Shown: positions 32,577 through 41,991, numbered from the stretch's first letter. The stretch: 64,000 nucleotides of DNA from Streptomyces durmitorensis (GCF_023498005.1 NZ_CP097289.1:5208001-5272000); one strand, 5' to 3'. Notes: a model not told the origin generated them from the letters alone. Program-made: numbers and translations.

Positions 32577-33563
32577 CTAGTGCCCGTGCTCGCCGGACTC
32601 GGAGGCGCCGTCGTGCTCCGACGCGGCTTCGCCCGCGCTGCCCGCCGTCACGGTGAACGCCGCCGTTCGCACCTTGCCCTCGTGCTTGAAGTCCAGGAAC
32701 AGGCGGTACGAACCGGGGCTCGGGGCCGTCGCCGCGAAGGAGACTCCGGGGCCCGGCTTGGTCCTGCCGTCGCCCGGTTCGCCGGTGGGGTGCACGTGGA
32801 GGTAGGCCAGGTCGCCGGAGCGCAGGGCCACCAGGTGGCCGTACGAGCCGAGGTAGGGCTGGAGGTCGGTGACCGGCTTGCCGTTCTTCGCCACGTTCAG
32901 GGTCAGGTCGGCGGACTTCCCCGGCTTCAGCTCGCCGTCGAGGCTCACCTCGTAGCCGTCGACCGAAGCCTTCGTGTTGTGCTCGGGAAGGCCCTTCGGC
33001 TCGTACTTCCCCGCCACCGCGAGGTCCGCGCCCAGCGTCAGGCCCTCCTTCGCGCCCTCGGGCTTGAAGTCGGCGAAGACGCGGTAGCCGCCCGCCTCCG
33101 GGAGCTCGACCGGCGTCGACCAGGTGCCGTCCGCCGCGCGGGTCGGGTGCAGGTGGCGGTAGGTCGTCAGGTCGCGTGAGGCGACGATGAGGTGCAGCTC
33201 CTTGTCGTGTTCCGTCTCGTACGCCGTGACGTTCTTGCCCCGGCCGTCCTTGCCCGCGCCGTCCTTGACCACCGCGAACCGCAGCTCCTCGCGCTTGTCG
33301 GCGTCGACGCGTGAGGTCTTCAGGTCGAGCGTGTAGCCGCGCTCGGAGATCTGCAGGCCGCCGGGCACGGCATCCGCGTGGCCCGCGCCGGCGTCCGTAC
33401 CGCCGCCCCCTGGCTCCTCCTTCTCGCCCGTGTGCCCGCCGTGCTCGCTCGCGGGCTTCTTCTCCGCGGTCACGGGGTCGACGCCCTGGCCCACGCCGTA
33501 CGCGGTGCCGAAGGTCGCGGCGACGGCTGCGGCGAAGGCGGTGATCTTCAGTCCGGTGTTCAT
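32577..33563 (-). CDS. Secreted histidine-rich protein, probable copper handling
   Basis: This 328-residue exported protein has a signal peptide (ITAFAAAVAATFGTAYGVG) and His/Glu-rich ends (EHGGHTGEKEE; ESGEHGH). It carries a duplicated domain: YRHLHPTRAADGTW with GYRVFADFKPEG, and YLHVHPTGEPGDG with SYRLFLDFKHEG. The paired HxHPT motifs suggest metal binding outside the cell. It is divergent from copZ-copA across two CsoR sites, so a copper role is likely. ATG 33563 has GGGAG upstream. Confidence 0.82.
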   Translation of the reverse strand: MNTGLKITAFAAAVAATFGTAYGVGQGVDPVTAEKKPASEHGGHTGEKEEPGGGGTDAGAGHADAVPGGLQISERGYTLDLKTSRVDADKREELRFAVVKDGAGKDGRGKNVTAYETEHDKELHLIVASRDLTTYRHLHPTRAADGTWSTPVELPEAGGYRVFADFKPEGAKEGLTLGADLAVAGKYEPKGLPEHNTKASVDGYEVSLDGELKPGKSADLTLNVAKNGKPVTDLQPYLGSYGHLVALRSGDLAYLHVHPTGEPGDGRTKPGPGVSFAATAPSPGSYRLFLDFKHEGKVRTAAFTVTAGSAGEAASEHDGASESGEHGH

Positions 33564-33646
33564 GACGACTCCCATGAGGCGAAGGGGTGAGGCGAAGGGG
33601 CGAGTGAGGTGACCGGTGCGAGCGGTCTCTCCTTACGCCTCCGAAG

Positions 33647-33663
33647 ATACCCCCCTAGGGTAT
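33647..33663. promoter_or_regulatory. CsoR operator 1
   Basis: ATACCCCCCTAGGGTAT is a near-perfect palindrome of the CsoR type (TACCCCCCNGGGGTA). It lies near the promoter of the secreted His-rich gene, on the left side of the divergent region. Confidence 0.82.
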
Positions 33664-33693
33664 GAAGTCAAGCCCGGGATTCCTCTTGCGTTC

Positions 33694-33711
33694 AGTACCC
33701 CCCAGGGGTAT
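33694..33711. promoter_or_regulatory. CsoR operator 2
   Basis: AGTACCCCCCAGGGGTAT is a second CsoR-type palindrome 48 bp from the first. It lies in the copZ-copA promoter region. Confidence 0.84.
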
Positions 33712-33776
33712 ATATGGATCTCGAAGGCGGTACCCACCCCAGGTATCCGACCTGGCCAAGGCCCCAGGAGGCGCTC

Positions 33777-33998
33777 ATGTCCGCGTACACCACCACCTAC
33801 AAGGTCGACGGCGTCCACAGCGCGCACTGCAGGGGAGTCGTCAGCGACGTACTCGGTGCGCTCGACGGAGTGACGGGCGTGCACATCCCCGCGGACGGCA
33901 CCGGCCGCGTCACCGTCACCAGCGCCGCCGAGCCCGACGACGCACGGATCGCGGAGACCGTCGAGGACGCCGGATACGACTACGCCGGCCGCGTCTGA
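33777..33998 (+). CDS. CopZ-like HMA-domain protein with altered metal site
   Basis: This 73-residue protein has the ferredoxin-like heavy-metal-associated fold ([34 protein letters not shown]). The usual MxCxxC copper loop reads VHSAHC, with one cysteine only (Cys18). It is cotranscribed with copA after 52 bp and lies behind a CsoR operator, so it should still belong to the copper system. His may stand in as a ligand. GGAG lies about 7 nt before ATG 33777. Confidence 0.85.
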   Translation: MSAYTTTYKVDGVHSAHCRGVVSDVLGALDGVTGVHIPADGTGRVTVTSAAEPDDARIAETVEDAGYDYAGRV

Positions 33999-34050
33999 CC
34001 CGCCCGCACCCCCTCCGCAAGCCCGCCCACGACACGAGGAGCCCGCAGCC

Positions 34051-36333
34051 ATGTCCACCACACCCGGCACCCCCGAGGTGGCGTCCACCGCCGAAGTCGA
34101 GCTCGCCATCGGTGGCATGACCTGCGCCTCGTGCGCCGCCCGCATCGAGAAGAAGCTCAACCGCATGGACGGCGTCGAGGCGACCGTCAACTACGCCACC
34201 GAGAAGGCCAAGGTCAGCTACCGCGGCCAGGACATCGCCGTACAGGACCTGATCGCCACCGTCGAGGCCACCGGCTACACCGCGCAGGAGCCCGCCCCGG
34301 CCGGCACCGAGGAGTCGGACCCGGGCGACGACGAGCGGCGGGCCGACGACGAACTGCGGCCCCTGCGCGAGCGGTTGATCACGGCGGTCCTGCTCTCCGT
34401 GCCCGTCGTCGCGATGGCGATGATCCCGGCCCTCCAGTTCGAGTACTGGCAGTGGCTCTCGCTGACCCTCGCGGCGCCGGTCGTGACGTACGCGGCCTGG
34501 CCCTTCCACAAGGCCGCTTTCACGAACGCGCGGCACGGCGCGGCGACGATGGACACGCTGATCTCGGTCGGCACTTCGGCCGCGTTCATCTGGTCGCTGT
34601 GGGCGCTGTTCTTCGGCACGGCCGGTACGCCCGGCATGACGCACCCCTTCGAGCTGACCATCTCCCGCTCGGACGGCGCGGGGAACATCTACCTGGAGGC
34701 CGCGGCGGGCGTCACCGCCTTCATCCTGGCCGGGCGGTACTTCGAGGCCCGCTCCAAGCGCAAGGCGGGCGCCGCCCTGAAGGCGCTGCTCCAGCTGGGC
34801 GCCAAGGACGTCACGGTCCTGCGCGACGGTGGGCGTGAAGAGACCATCCCCGTAAGCGACTTGAAGACCGGCGACCGCTTCCTCGTCCGCCCCGGCGAGA
34901 AGATCGCCACCGACGGCAAGGTCGTCGAGGGCGCGTCCGCCGTCGACGCCTCCATGCTCACCGGCGAGTCCGTGCCGGTCGAGGTCGCCAAGGGCGACGC
35001 GGTCACCGGAGCCACCCTGAACGTGGGCGGACGCCTCGTCGTCGAAGCCACCCGCGTCGGCGCCGACACCCAACTGGCCAGGATGGCCAAGCTCGTCGAG
35101 GACGCGCAGAACGGCAAGGCGGCGGCCCAGCGCCTGGCCGACAAGATCTCGGCCGTCTTCGTGCCGGTCGTCATCGCGCTGGCCGTCGCCACCCTCGGCT
35201 TCTGGCTCGGTAACGGCTCCGGTCTGACGGCGGCCTTCACCGCCGCGGTCGCCGTGCTGATCATCGCCTGCCCCTGCGCCCTGGGTCTCGCGACACCGAC
35301 CGCCCTCATGGTCGGCACCGGACGCGGCGCCCAGCTCGGCATCCTGATCAAGGGCCCGGAGGTCCTGGAGACGACCCGCAAGGTCGACACGATCGTCCTG
35401 GACAAGACCGGCACCGTCACCACCGGCAAGATGACGCTGCTCGCCACGCACGTCGCGGACGGCACCACCGAGGACGAAGTCCTGCGCCTGGCAGGGGCGT
35501 TGGAGCACTCCTCGGAGCACCCCATCGCCCAGGCGGTGGCCACCGGCGCGGCCGCACAGGTCGGCACGCTGCCCGTCCCCGAGGACTTCGCGAACGTGGC
35601 GGGCCTGGGTGTGCAGGGCATCGTCGAGGGCCACGCGGTGCTCGTCGGCCGCGAGGCTCTGCTCAAGGAGTGGGCGATCGGGCTCCCCGTGGAGCTGGAG
35701 CGGGCGAAGGCCGAGGCCGAGGCGGCCGGGCGTACGGCGATCGCGGTCGCCTGGGACGGCGAGGCCCGCGCGGTCCTGGAGGTGGCGGACGCGGTCAAGG
35801 ACACGAGCCCGGAAGCCATCCGCCGCCTCCGCGCTCTCGGCCTCACGCCCATCCTCCTGACCGGCGACAACAAGGCGGTCGCGGCATCGGTGGCCGCCGA
35901 GGTCGGCATCGCTCCGCAGGACGTGATCGCGGAGGTCATGCCGCAGGACAAGGTGGACGTCGTCAAGCGCCTCCAGGCGGAGGGCCGCAGCGTGGCCATG
36001 GTCGGCGACGGCGTGAACGACGCGGCGGCCCTCGCCCAGGCCGACCTGGGTCTGGCGATGGGCACGGGCACGGACGCTGCGATCGAGGCGGGCGACCTGA
36101 CCCTCGTACGAGGAGACCTGCGGGCCGCGGCGGACGCCATCCGCCTCTCCCGCCGCACCCTCGGCACGATCAAGTCGAACCTGTTCTGGGCCTTCGCCTA
36201 CAACGTGGGCGCACTGCCACTGGCCGCCGCGGGCCTCCTGAACCCGATGATCGCGGGCGCCGCGATGGCCTTCTCCTCGGTCTTCGTGGTCGGCAACAGC
36301 CTGCGCCTGAGGGGGTTCAAGCCGCTGAGCTGA
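34051..36333 (+). CDS. copA: Copper-exporting P1B-type ATPase
   Basis: This 760-residue pump has an N-terminal HMA domain ([17 protein letters not shown], Cys25/Cys28) and eight expected membrane helices. The Cu+ ligand motif CPC is at 407-409 and the phosphorylation site DKTGT starts at Asp451. SSEHPIA in the nucleotide domain and [12 protein letters not shown] at the hinge complete the set. It exports Cu+ from the cytoplasm. GAGG precedes ATG 34051. It shares an operon with copZ and CsoR-type control. Confidence 0.96.
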   Translation: MSTTPGTPEVASTAEVELAIGGMTCASCAARIEKKLNRMDGVEATVNYATEKAKVSYRGQDIAVQDLIATVEATGYTAQEPAPAGTEESDPGDDERRADDELRPLRERLITAVLLSVPVVAMAMIPALQFEYWQWLSLTLAAPVVTYAAWPFHKAAFTNARHGAATMDTLISVGTSAAFIWSLWALFFGTAGTPGMTHPFELTISRSDGAGNIYLEAAAGVTAFILAGRYFEARSKRKAGAALKALLQLGAKDVTVLRDGGREETIPVSDLKTGDRFLVRPGEKIATDGKVVEGASAVDASMLTGESVPVEVAKGDAVTGATLNVGGRLVVEATRVGADTQLARMAKLVEDAQNGKAAAQRLADKISAVFVPVVIALAVATLGFWLGNGSGLTAAFTAAVAVLIIACPCALGLATPTALMVGTGRGAQLGILIKGPEVLETTRKVDTIVLDKTGTVTTGKMTLLATHVADGTTEDEVLRLAGALEHSSEHPIAQAVATGAAAQVGTLPVPEDFANVAGLGVQGIVEGHAVLVGREALLKEWAIGLPVELERAKAEAEAAGRTAIAVAWDGEARAVLEVADAVKDTSPEAIRRLRALGLTPILLTGDNKAVAASVAAEVGIAPQDVIAEVMPQDKVDVVKRLQAEGRSVAMVGDGVNDAAALAQADLGLAMGTGTDAAIEAGDLTLVRGDLRAAADAIRLSRRTLGTIKSNLFWAFAYNVGALPLAAAGLLNPMIAGAAMAFSSVFVVGNSLRLRGFKPLS

Positions 36334-36390
36334 ACGCCGAGGGGGCACTTGCCCGAACCTGCGGCAAGGTCGGCGTGTACATGTCTCTAC

Positions 36391-36427
36391 GATCACCCCG
36401 GTGCGCTTGGGTCGCGCCGGGGTGATC
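36391..36427 (+). terminator. Strong hairpin after copA
   Basis: GATCACCCCGGTGCG pairs with CGCGCCGGGGTGATC over 15 bp around a 7-nt loop, 58 bp after the copA stop. Confidence 0.85.
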
Positions 36428-36444
36428 TGCGCGTAGGCTGGGTA

Positions 36445-36460
36445 ATTGGACTAGACCTAT
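36445..36460. promoter_or_regulatory. Candidate DasR (dre) site upstream of cutC
   Basis: ATTGGACTAGACCTAT matches AGTGGTCTAGACCACT at 12 of 16 positions, with the core CTAGACC intact. It lies in the promoter region of cutC and not near an aminosugar gene. Confidence 0.5.
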
Positions 36461-36526
36461 GTGCGGCGGCTTCGGAGACTTCTGCGATGCCCGCCCCCGC
36501 GGACCCGGACCCGAAGGAAGACATCC

Positions 36527-37216
36527 ATGAGCAAGCGTGCAGTCCTGGAGGTGATCGCCCTCGACGCCGAGGACGCCGTCGCCGCCCAGGCCGGAGGCGC
36601 GGACCGCCTCGAGCTGGTCACCGACATGGCCGCGGACGGCCTGACCCCGTCCCGCGAGACCTTCGCCGAGATCCGCGCCGCCGTGGACATCTCCCTGCGC
36701 GTGATGCTGCGCCTGGCGGACGGTTTCGCGGCGGGCGACGTGGCCGAGCTCGTACGCCGTGCGCGCGAGCTCAGGAGCGAGGGCGCCGACGAGTTCGTAC
36801 TCGGCTTCCTCGACGAGACGGGCGGCCCCGACCTGCCCGCGGTCGAGGCGGTGGTGGGCGCGCTCGACGGCTGCCGCTGGACGTTCCACCGGGCCATCGA
36901 CCGGACCCCCGACCGCGACGCCCTGCGCAAGCAGCTCGCGGACCTGCCGGGACTCGACACCTACCTCACCGCGGGCGCGGCGGCGGGCGTGGACGAGGGC
37001 CTGCCCACGCTGCTCGCCGAGGCGGCACGGTCCGGCGAACCGGGCTACGAGCAGCAGATCCTGGTCGGCGGCGGCCTGCGCCTCGACCACCTCCCGCAGC
37101 TCTTGGCCGCCGGGGTCGACGCCTTCCACATCGGCGGGGCCTCGCGGCCCAACGGCTGGACGGCACCGGTCTGCGCCGAGGCCGTCGCCCGGTGGCGGGC
37201 AGCGGTGGACGCCTGA
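36527..37216 (+). CDS. cutC: CutC-family protein
   Basis: This 229-residue TIM-barrel protein has VLEVIALDAEDAVAAQAGGADRLELV (split over the first strand and helix), FHRAIDRTPD and the terminal FHIGGASRP. The family was linked to copper tolerance in E. coli, but the true reaction is uncertain. It lies downstream of copA after a terminator and has its own promoter region with a DasR-like site, so it may be regulated by aminosugars rather than copper. GGAAG precedes ATG 36527. Confidence 0.9.
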   Translation: MSKRAVLEVIALDAEDAVAAQAGGADRLELVTDMAADGLTPSRETFAEIRAAVDISLRVMLRLADGFAAGDVAELVRRARELRSEGADEFVLGFLDETGGPDLPAVEAVVGALDGCRWTFHRAIDRTPDRDALRKQLADLPGLDTYLTAGAAAGVDEGLPTLLAEAARSGEPGYEQQILVGGGLRLDHLPQLLAAGVDAFHIGGASRPNGWTAPVCAEAVARWRAAVDA

Positions 37217-37289
37217 TCCCATACCGCGGGCCGCTTGATCGTATTCTCCGCGGGACGGGATACAACTGGGCCTACGGGGAGAGAACTTC

Positions 37290-37856
37290 ATGCCGACACC
37301 AGCAGACAAGGCGCGTCCCGCCGAGCGGATGCTCGCGGCCGGGGCGTTGCCCGTGGCCGCGACGCTGCTCACCGGGACGGTGGCGCTCTACATCACGCTC
37401 GTCGCGTTCGGGAACATCACCGATTTCGACTCCAACCAACAGTTCGTGCGCCATGTCCTGGCGATGGACACCACCTTCAAGGACGACGACCTGATGTGGC
37501 GCGCGGTGAGATCCACCGCGCTCCAGGACGCCGCGTACGTCGGGATCATCGTCTGGGAGACCCTGGCCGCGCTGGTCCTCCTCACGGCGACAGCCCTGTG
37601 GGCCGGTGCCCTGCGCCGCCCCCAGGGACTGCGCCGGGCCCAACGGGCGGGCACCATAGGCCTGTTGATGCTCCTCGTCCTGTTCGGGGCGGGGTTCATC
37701 GGGATCGGCGGCGAATGGTTCGCCATGTGGCAGTCGGAGGACTGGAACGGCTTGGACGCGGCCACGCGGGTCGTGACGCTCGCGGGCATCGTGCTCGTCG
37801 TCACGCACCTGCCGTCCGCCGGCGCCCCGGCGGACGGCTCCAAGGGAAGCGAGTGA
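37290..37856 (+). CDS. DUF2165 membrane protein
   Basis: This 188-residue protein has four predicted membrane helices, the conserved ITDFDSNQQFVRHVLAMD stretch after helix 1 and WFAMWQSEDWNG before the last helix, as in DUF2165. Function unknown. GGGGAGAG lies about 8 nt before ATG 37290. Confidence 0.9.
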   Translation: MPTPADKARPAERMLAAGALPVAATLLTGTVALYITLVAFGNITDFDSNQQFVRHVLAMDTTFKDDDLMWRAVRSTALQDAAYVGIIVWETLAALVLLTATALWAGALRRPQGLRRAQRAGTIGLLMLLVLFGAGFIGIGGEWFAMWQSEDWNGLDAATRVVTLAGIVLVVTHLPSAGAPADGSKGSE

Positions 37857-37872
37857 ACCGCCCCGCTCTCGC

Positions 37873-39915
37873 CTAGCGGGCGAGCTGCTCGGGAAGCGCG
37901 GCCGAGTGCACGACGGTGAGCCCCGAGACGGCACGGGTCAGGGCGACGTACAGCCGCCTGAGCCCGGTCCGCTCGTCGGGCTCGCCGTCCACGACGGCCG
38001 CAGGCTCGTCGAGTACGACATAGTCGTACTCAAGTCCCTTGGCGAGGGAGGCGGGCACGAGGGTGAGCCGGGTGTCGGGGGTGGTCTCCTCACCGGGCGA
38101 GAGGTACGTCATCCCGGCGGCGTCCAGTGCTTCGGCGAGCGCGGGTACGCGCGCGTCGGCGGCGATGAGCCCGATGGACCCCTCCTGCCGCAGCGACTCG
38201 ACGCAGGCTTCGAGGGCAGCGGCGTCGAGGTCGTCCACGGGCCGCACCACGAGTGAACCCGCCGACTCACGCACGGACTTCACCTCGGCGAGGCCGGGCG
38301 CGATGGAGGGAAGCAGCCGGGAGGCGAACGCGATCACTTCCCGGGGCACACGGAACCCCGCGGTGAGCTCCTCCACCACGGCATCGCCCTTCCCCAGATG
38401 GTCGAGGGCCTGCTCCCAACTGCGGGTGGCCCACGGGGTGGTGCCCTGCGCGAGGTCGCCGAGGACGGTGGCGGATCCGGTGGTGCAGCGGCGCCCGACG
38501 GCGCGGTACTGCATCGGGGAAAGATCCTGCGCCTCGTCCAGGACGACATGCCCGAGCGAATGGGTCCGGGCCACGAGATCGCTGGCCTCGTCGATCAACA
38601 CGGCATCGGCGGCGGACCACTTGACGGCCTTCAGGCTCCGCGCGGGCTTGGCCCAGAGGATGAGCTTCTGCTCGTCGGCGTCGAGGATCCCCTCCGCGTG
38701 CACGGCGAGGAACTCGGCATCGGAGAGCAGCCGCAGCACGAGCTTGGCGGGATCGACGGGCGGCCACACGGCCTTGACGGCGGCCTTCACGGCGGGGTTG
38801 CGGGCGACGGCATCCTGTACGCGGTCGTCCGGTGCCTCGCCGGCCTGTTCCATGCGGACGAGCACGGCGTGGGCGATGCGCTGGGGCAGGGCGTCGCGGG
38901 CGGCGCCGTACCGAATGTCGCGAGCGAGCAACTCCCCGACGATCTCTTCGAGTTCGTAGGCGGGAACGCGCCAACGCCGGGACCCACGCACCACTACGAC
39001 GGGCTCGCCGGGCATGCTCACATGGGACCGCAGGGCTCTGCGCAGAACGTCGGCCATGCGGGCGTCGCCCTTGATGACGGCGGCGGGCGCGTCGTCCGTC
39101 CCCCGTACGTCGACGTGGGCGACGAGGTCGTCGACCGTCGCCTGCTTGACCTCCAACTCACCTAGAGCGGGCAGGACTTGCTCGATGTAGTGCAGGAAGG
39201 ACTTGTTGGGCCCGATGACCAGGGTCCCGGTCCGGGCGAGGCGCTCGCGGTGGGCGTAGAGCAGATAGGCGACACGGTGTAGGCCGACGGCGGTCTTCCC
39301 GGTGCCGGGCCCGCCCTGAACGCAGACGGACCCCCCGAGCCCGCTCCGGACGATCTCGTCCTGCTCGGGCTGGATGGTGGCGACGATGTCGCGCATGGGT
39401 CCGACGCGGGGCCGCTCGATCTCCTGCTGGAGCAGCTTGCTGGTCTGCTCCTTCTCGTCGGCGTCGCTGAGGTGTTCGTCCTCGTACGCGGTGAGGTCAC
39501 CGCCGGTGTATCCGAACCGCCGCCGCAGGCCGATGTCCATCGGGGCCTTCTTGGAGGCGCGGTAGAAGGGCTGCGAGACGGGGGCGCGCCAGTCGATGAC
39601 CATGGGGTCGCCGTCGGCGTCGTGGACGTGCCGCCGCCCGATGTAGAACTGCTCTCCCTCGGCGCCTTCGGCCTGGTCGGCGCCGGGGGCGTGGAGATAG
39701 TCGAGCCGCCCGAAGAAGAGGGGGGTGTGGGACAGGTCGGCGAGGGACTTGATCCGGTCGTCGATCTGGCTCTGCAGGACGGCGGCGTTGACCCAGTTCG
39801 CGGTGACGTCGCGGATGTCGAGCGCCTCGGCGTCCTCGCGCATGGCTCTCAGGGCCGAGCGGGACGCGGAGAGGTGGTTCCGCTCTCGGGAGAGCGGGTC
39901 GGGGTGGGCGTGCAC
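37873..39915 (-). CDS. HelD-like RNA-polymerase-associated ATPase
   Basis: This 680-residue UvrD/Rep-like protein has a helical N-terminal arm, LFFGRLDYLHAPG, the Walker A GGPGTGKTAVG, Walker B/motif II VVLDEAQDLSP and the C-terminal motif RRLYVALTRAV. HelD proteins pry stalled RNA polymerase off DNA; the HelR branch also gives rifampicin tolerance. GTG 39915 has GGAGG about 6 nt upstream. I found no rifamycin-associated inverted repeat upstream, so HelD rather than HelR is the safer name. Confidence 0.9.
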   Translation of the reverse strand: MHAHPDPLSRERNHLSASRSALRAMREDAEALDIRDVTANWVNAAVLQSQIDDRIKSLADLSHTPLFFGRLDYLHAPGADQAEGAEGEQFYIGRRHVHDADGDPMVIDWRAPVSQPFYRASKKAPMDIGLRRRFGYTGGDLTAYEDEHLSDADEKEQTSKLLQQEIERPRVGPMRDIVATIQPEQDEIVRSGLGGSVCVQGGPGTGKTAVGLHRVAYLLYAHRERLARTGTLVIGPNKSFLHYIEQVLPALGELEVKQATVDDLVAHVDVRGTDDAPAAVIKGDARMADVLRRALRSHVSMPGEPVVVVRGSRRWRVPAYELEEIVGELLARDIRYGAARDALPQRIAHAVLVRMEQAGEAPDDRVQDAVARNPAVKAAVKAVWPPVDPAKLVLRLLSDAEFLAVHAEGILDADEQKLILWAKPARSLKAVKWSAADAVLIDEASDLVARTHSLGHVVLDEAQDLSPMQYRAVGRRCTTGSATVLGDLAQGTTPWATRSWEQALDHLGKGDAVVEELTAGFRVPREVIAFASRLLPSIAPGLAEVKSVRESAGSLVVRPVDDLDAAALEACVESLRQEGSIGLIAADARVPALAEALDAAGMTYLSPGEETTPDTRLTLVPASLAKGLEYDYVVLDEPAAVVDGEPDERTGLRRLYVALTRAVSGLTVVHSAALPEQLAR

Positions 39916-40057
39916 GGGGTGCCTCCGGCGGGGTGCGGGGTCTGGGGCCGGCCGGTTGCCGTCCGGTCGGCGCGGGCGCGTTGCACGCGGGCAGACCGGG
40001 CATTTTATGCCCCCCTGCATGGCGGGGCCACCGAATTCCCCCCGGGGGGGGCGGGCC

Positions 40058-40140
40058 TCTCCCACCCACCCACCCGTCACCCCGCATCCGCCCCTCGCCG
40101 AACATGCTTTCCCGCCCACCCACCCGTTACCCGGTAGTCG
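40058..40140 (-). repeat. G-rich tail of composite repeat (minus strand)
   Basis: Two CCCACCCACCC blocks (40058-40073 and 40115-40127) around CATCCGCCCCTCGCCGAACA are the reverse complement of 46438-46511. Together with the adjoining 92-bp core they form the 196-bp composite repeat in the opposite orientation to the 46.3-kb copy. Confidence 0.85.
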
Positions 40141-40609
40141 GCGACGCTCGTGAGGGGGCGTGCCGGTATGTCTGCCCGGAGCACGGTTCGCGGCGCTCCA
40201 GCGGCGAAGTAGCTGCGCGGCCACCGGACGATAGCGAGGACGGACATACCGGCGCGGCCCCGCCCGCAAGACGGACCAGCCCCGCAGTGCGAGTGCACCC
40301 GCAGTCGGCGGCGCTCGTGAGGGGGCGTGCCGGTATGTCTGCCCGGAGCACGGTTCGCGGCGCTCCAGTAGCGAAGTAGCTACGCGGCCACCGGACGATA
40401 GCGAGGACGGACATACCGGCGCGGCCCCGCCCGCAAGACGGACCAGCCCCGCAGTGCGAGTGCACCCGCAGTCGGCGGCGCTCGTGAGGGGGCGTGCCGG
40501 TATGTCTGCCCGGAGCACGGTTCGCGGCGCTCCAGCGGCGAAGTAGCTACGCGGCCACCGGACGATAGCGAGGACGGACATACCGGCGCGGCCCCGCCCC
40601 CCCCGCAGA
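40141..40609. repeat. Tandem 167-bp repeat, three copies, each with a 92-bp TIR core
   Basis: GCCGGTATGTC starts at 40162, 40329 and 40496, giving an exact 167-bp period. Each core ends with GACATACCGGC 92 bp later. Copies differ at only a few bases in the middle (for example CAGCGGCGAAGTAGC or CAGTAGCGAAGTAGC). Inner arms such as GGAGC/GCTCC make the core strongly foldable. No gene is present in 39916-40650. Confidence 0.92.
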
Positions 40610-40637
40610 CGGAGCCGTTCCGCGGGGTGAGATCTAC

Positions 40638-40643
40638 TAGGGT
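40638..40643 (+). promoter_or_regulatory. Leaderless -10 box (TAGGGT)
   Basis: TAGGGT ends 7 nt before GTG 40651 of the GT87 gene and lies directly after the tandem repeat. Confidence 0.5.
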
Positions 40644-40650
40644 CGCCGCC

Positions 40651-41991
40651 GTGAAGGCACCCACTGTGAGCAACTGGTCACGTTACGCAAAGGCCCCCGC
40701 GCCAGCAGCCGCCCTGCTCGCAGTCTCCCTCGCCGCCCTCGCCACCCTCTGCGTAGCCCAACGCATCCCCATGGCCGACACCCTCGTCTACCGAGCCGAA
40801 GGCGCCGCCGTCGTCAGTGGGAGCGATCTCTACGGGTTCACCGTCACCGAGTGGGACCTCCCGGCCACCTACCCGCCCTTCGCCGCCATCCTCTTCGTAC
40901 CCACCACCTGGCTCCCCCTCCCCGCCCTCAAGCTCACCTTCCTCATCGGCAACGTCGTCCTCCTCGCCCTCCTCGTCCACCTCTCCTGCCGCCTCGCCGA
41001 TCTCCCCACTCGTCTCATCCCGCTCTTCACCGCCCTCGCCCTCTGGTTCGAGCCCGTCTTCCAGACCCTCCTCTTCGGGCAGATCAACCTCGCCCTCGCC
41101 TGCCTGATCCTCTGGGACCTCACCAGAGCACCCGGCGCCGTCGGCAAGGGCTTCGCGATCGGTGTCGCCGCCGGGATCAAGCTCACCCCGGCCGTCTTCA
41201 TCGCGTACCTCTTCCTCACCCGGCGCGTACGCGAAGGGCTCACCGCCACCGCCGCCCTCACCGGCACCCTCGCGCTCGGCGCGCTCGTGCTCCCCGCCGC
41301 CAGCCTCGACTTCTGGACCCACCGGATCTTCGAGACGGGCCGCGTCGGCAAGGCGTGGATCGTCGACAATCAGTCGCTGCAAGGGCTCGTCGCCCGCCTC
41401 GCCCACGACCCGCACCCGGGGCTCCTCTGGGCCGTCCCGGCCGCCCTCACCGCCGCCGCAGGCCTGTGGCTGGCAAGCCGCCGCACCACCAGCGAAGCCC
41501 GCGGCGTCCTCCTGACGGCCGCCACCGCGCTCCTCGTCTCGCCCATCAGCTGGTCCCACCACTGGGTCTGGTGCGTCCCGCTCCTGGCCCTGCTCATGGC
41601 AGAGGGCCGCCCCCGCCTGACCGCGGCGGTGGCGACCCTCTTCACGGCCCGCACCCTGTGGCTCGTCCCGCACCAGGGCGACCTGGACCTACGACTCCCT
41701 CACTGGCAACAGCCCTTGGCGTCGCCCTACACCCTGCTGGCCCTCGTGATCATGGCCGCACTCAGTTGTCGGCAAGCAGCTCGTCCGCGTCCACGATCCG
41801 GTACGCGTACCCCTGCTCCGCAAGGAACCGCTGCCGATGCGCCGCGAAGTCCTGGTCGATGGTGTCCCGGGCCACGACGGAGTAGAAGCGGGCCTCATGA
41901 CCGTCGGCCTTCGGACGCAGCACACGACCGAGCCGCTGTGCCTCCTCCTGCCGGGAGCCGAACGTCCCGGACACCTGGATCGCGACCGTAG
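40651..41991 (+). CDS. GT87-family membrane glycosyltransferase (DUF2029)
   Basis: This multi-spanning protein has the GT87 pattern: ADTLVYRAEGAAVVSGSDLY, ATYPPFAAILFVP, LLFGQINLALACLILWDL and ISWSHHWVWCVPLL. Relatives use polyprenyl-phosphate mannose or arabinose to build cell-envelope glycans. The family part ends near residue 370 (about 41762). The frame then runs 77 codons further with poor GC3, antisense to the 3' end of the XPB gene, which suggests that the original stop was lost. GTG 40651 is chosen from the leaderless promoter. Confidence 0.85.
   Translation: MKAPTVSNWSRYAKAPAPAAALLAVSLAALATLCVAQRIPMADTLVYRAEGAAVVSGSDLYGFTVTEWDLPATYPPFAAILFVPTTWLPLPALKLTFLIGNVVLLALLVHLSCRLADLPTRLIPLFTALALWFEPVFQTLLFGQINLALACLILWDLTRAPGAVGKGFAIGVAAGIKLTPAVFIAYLFLTRRVREGLTATAALTGTLALGALVLPAASLDFWTHRIFETGRVGKAWIVDNQSLQGLVARLAHDPHPGLLWAVPAALTAAAGLWLASRRTTSEARGVLLTAATALLVSPISWSHHWVWCVPLLALLMAEGRPRLTAAVATLFTARTLWLVPHQGDLDLRLPHWQQPLASPYTLLALVIMAALSCRQAARPRPRSGTRTPAPQGTAADAPRSPGRWCPGPRRSRSGPHDRRPSDAAHDRAAVPPPAGSRTSRTPGSRP

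Noticed and set aside
39916..40060. Rifamycin-associated element (RAE) that would identify HelR
   Set aside because: I looked for the GGGGCTTGC-type inverted repeat upstream of the HelD-like gene and did not find it.
39916..40581. N-terminal extension of the HelD-like gene through the tandem repeats
   Set aside because: The frame is open only because the repeats lack stops in it; GTG 39915 has a good ribosome-binding site and starts at the conserved family N-terminus.
40141..40609. CRISPR-like array
   Set aside because: The units are 167 bp and repeat as a whole with no short repeat/variable spacer pattern, and no cas gene is nearby.
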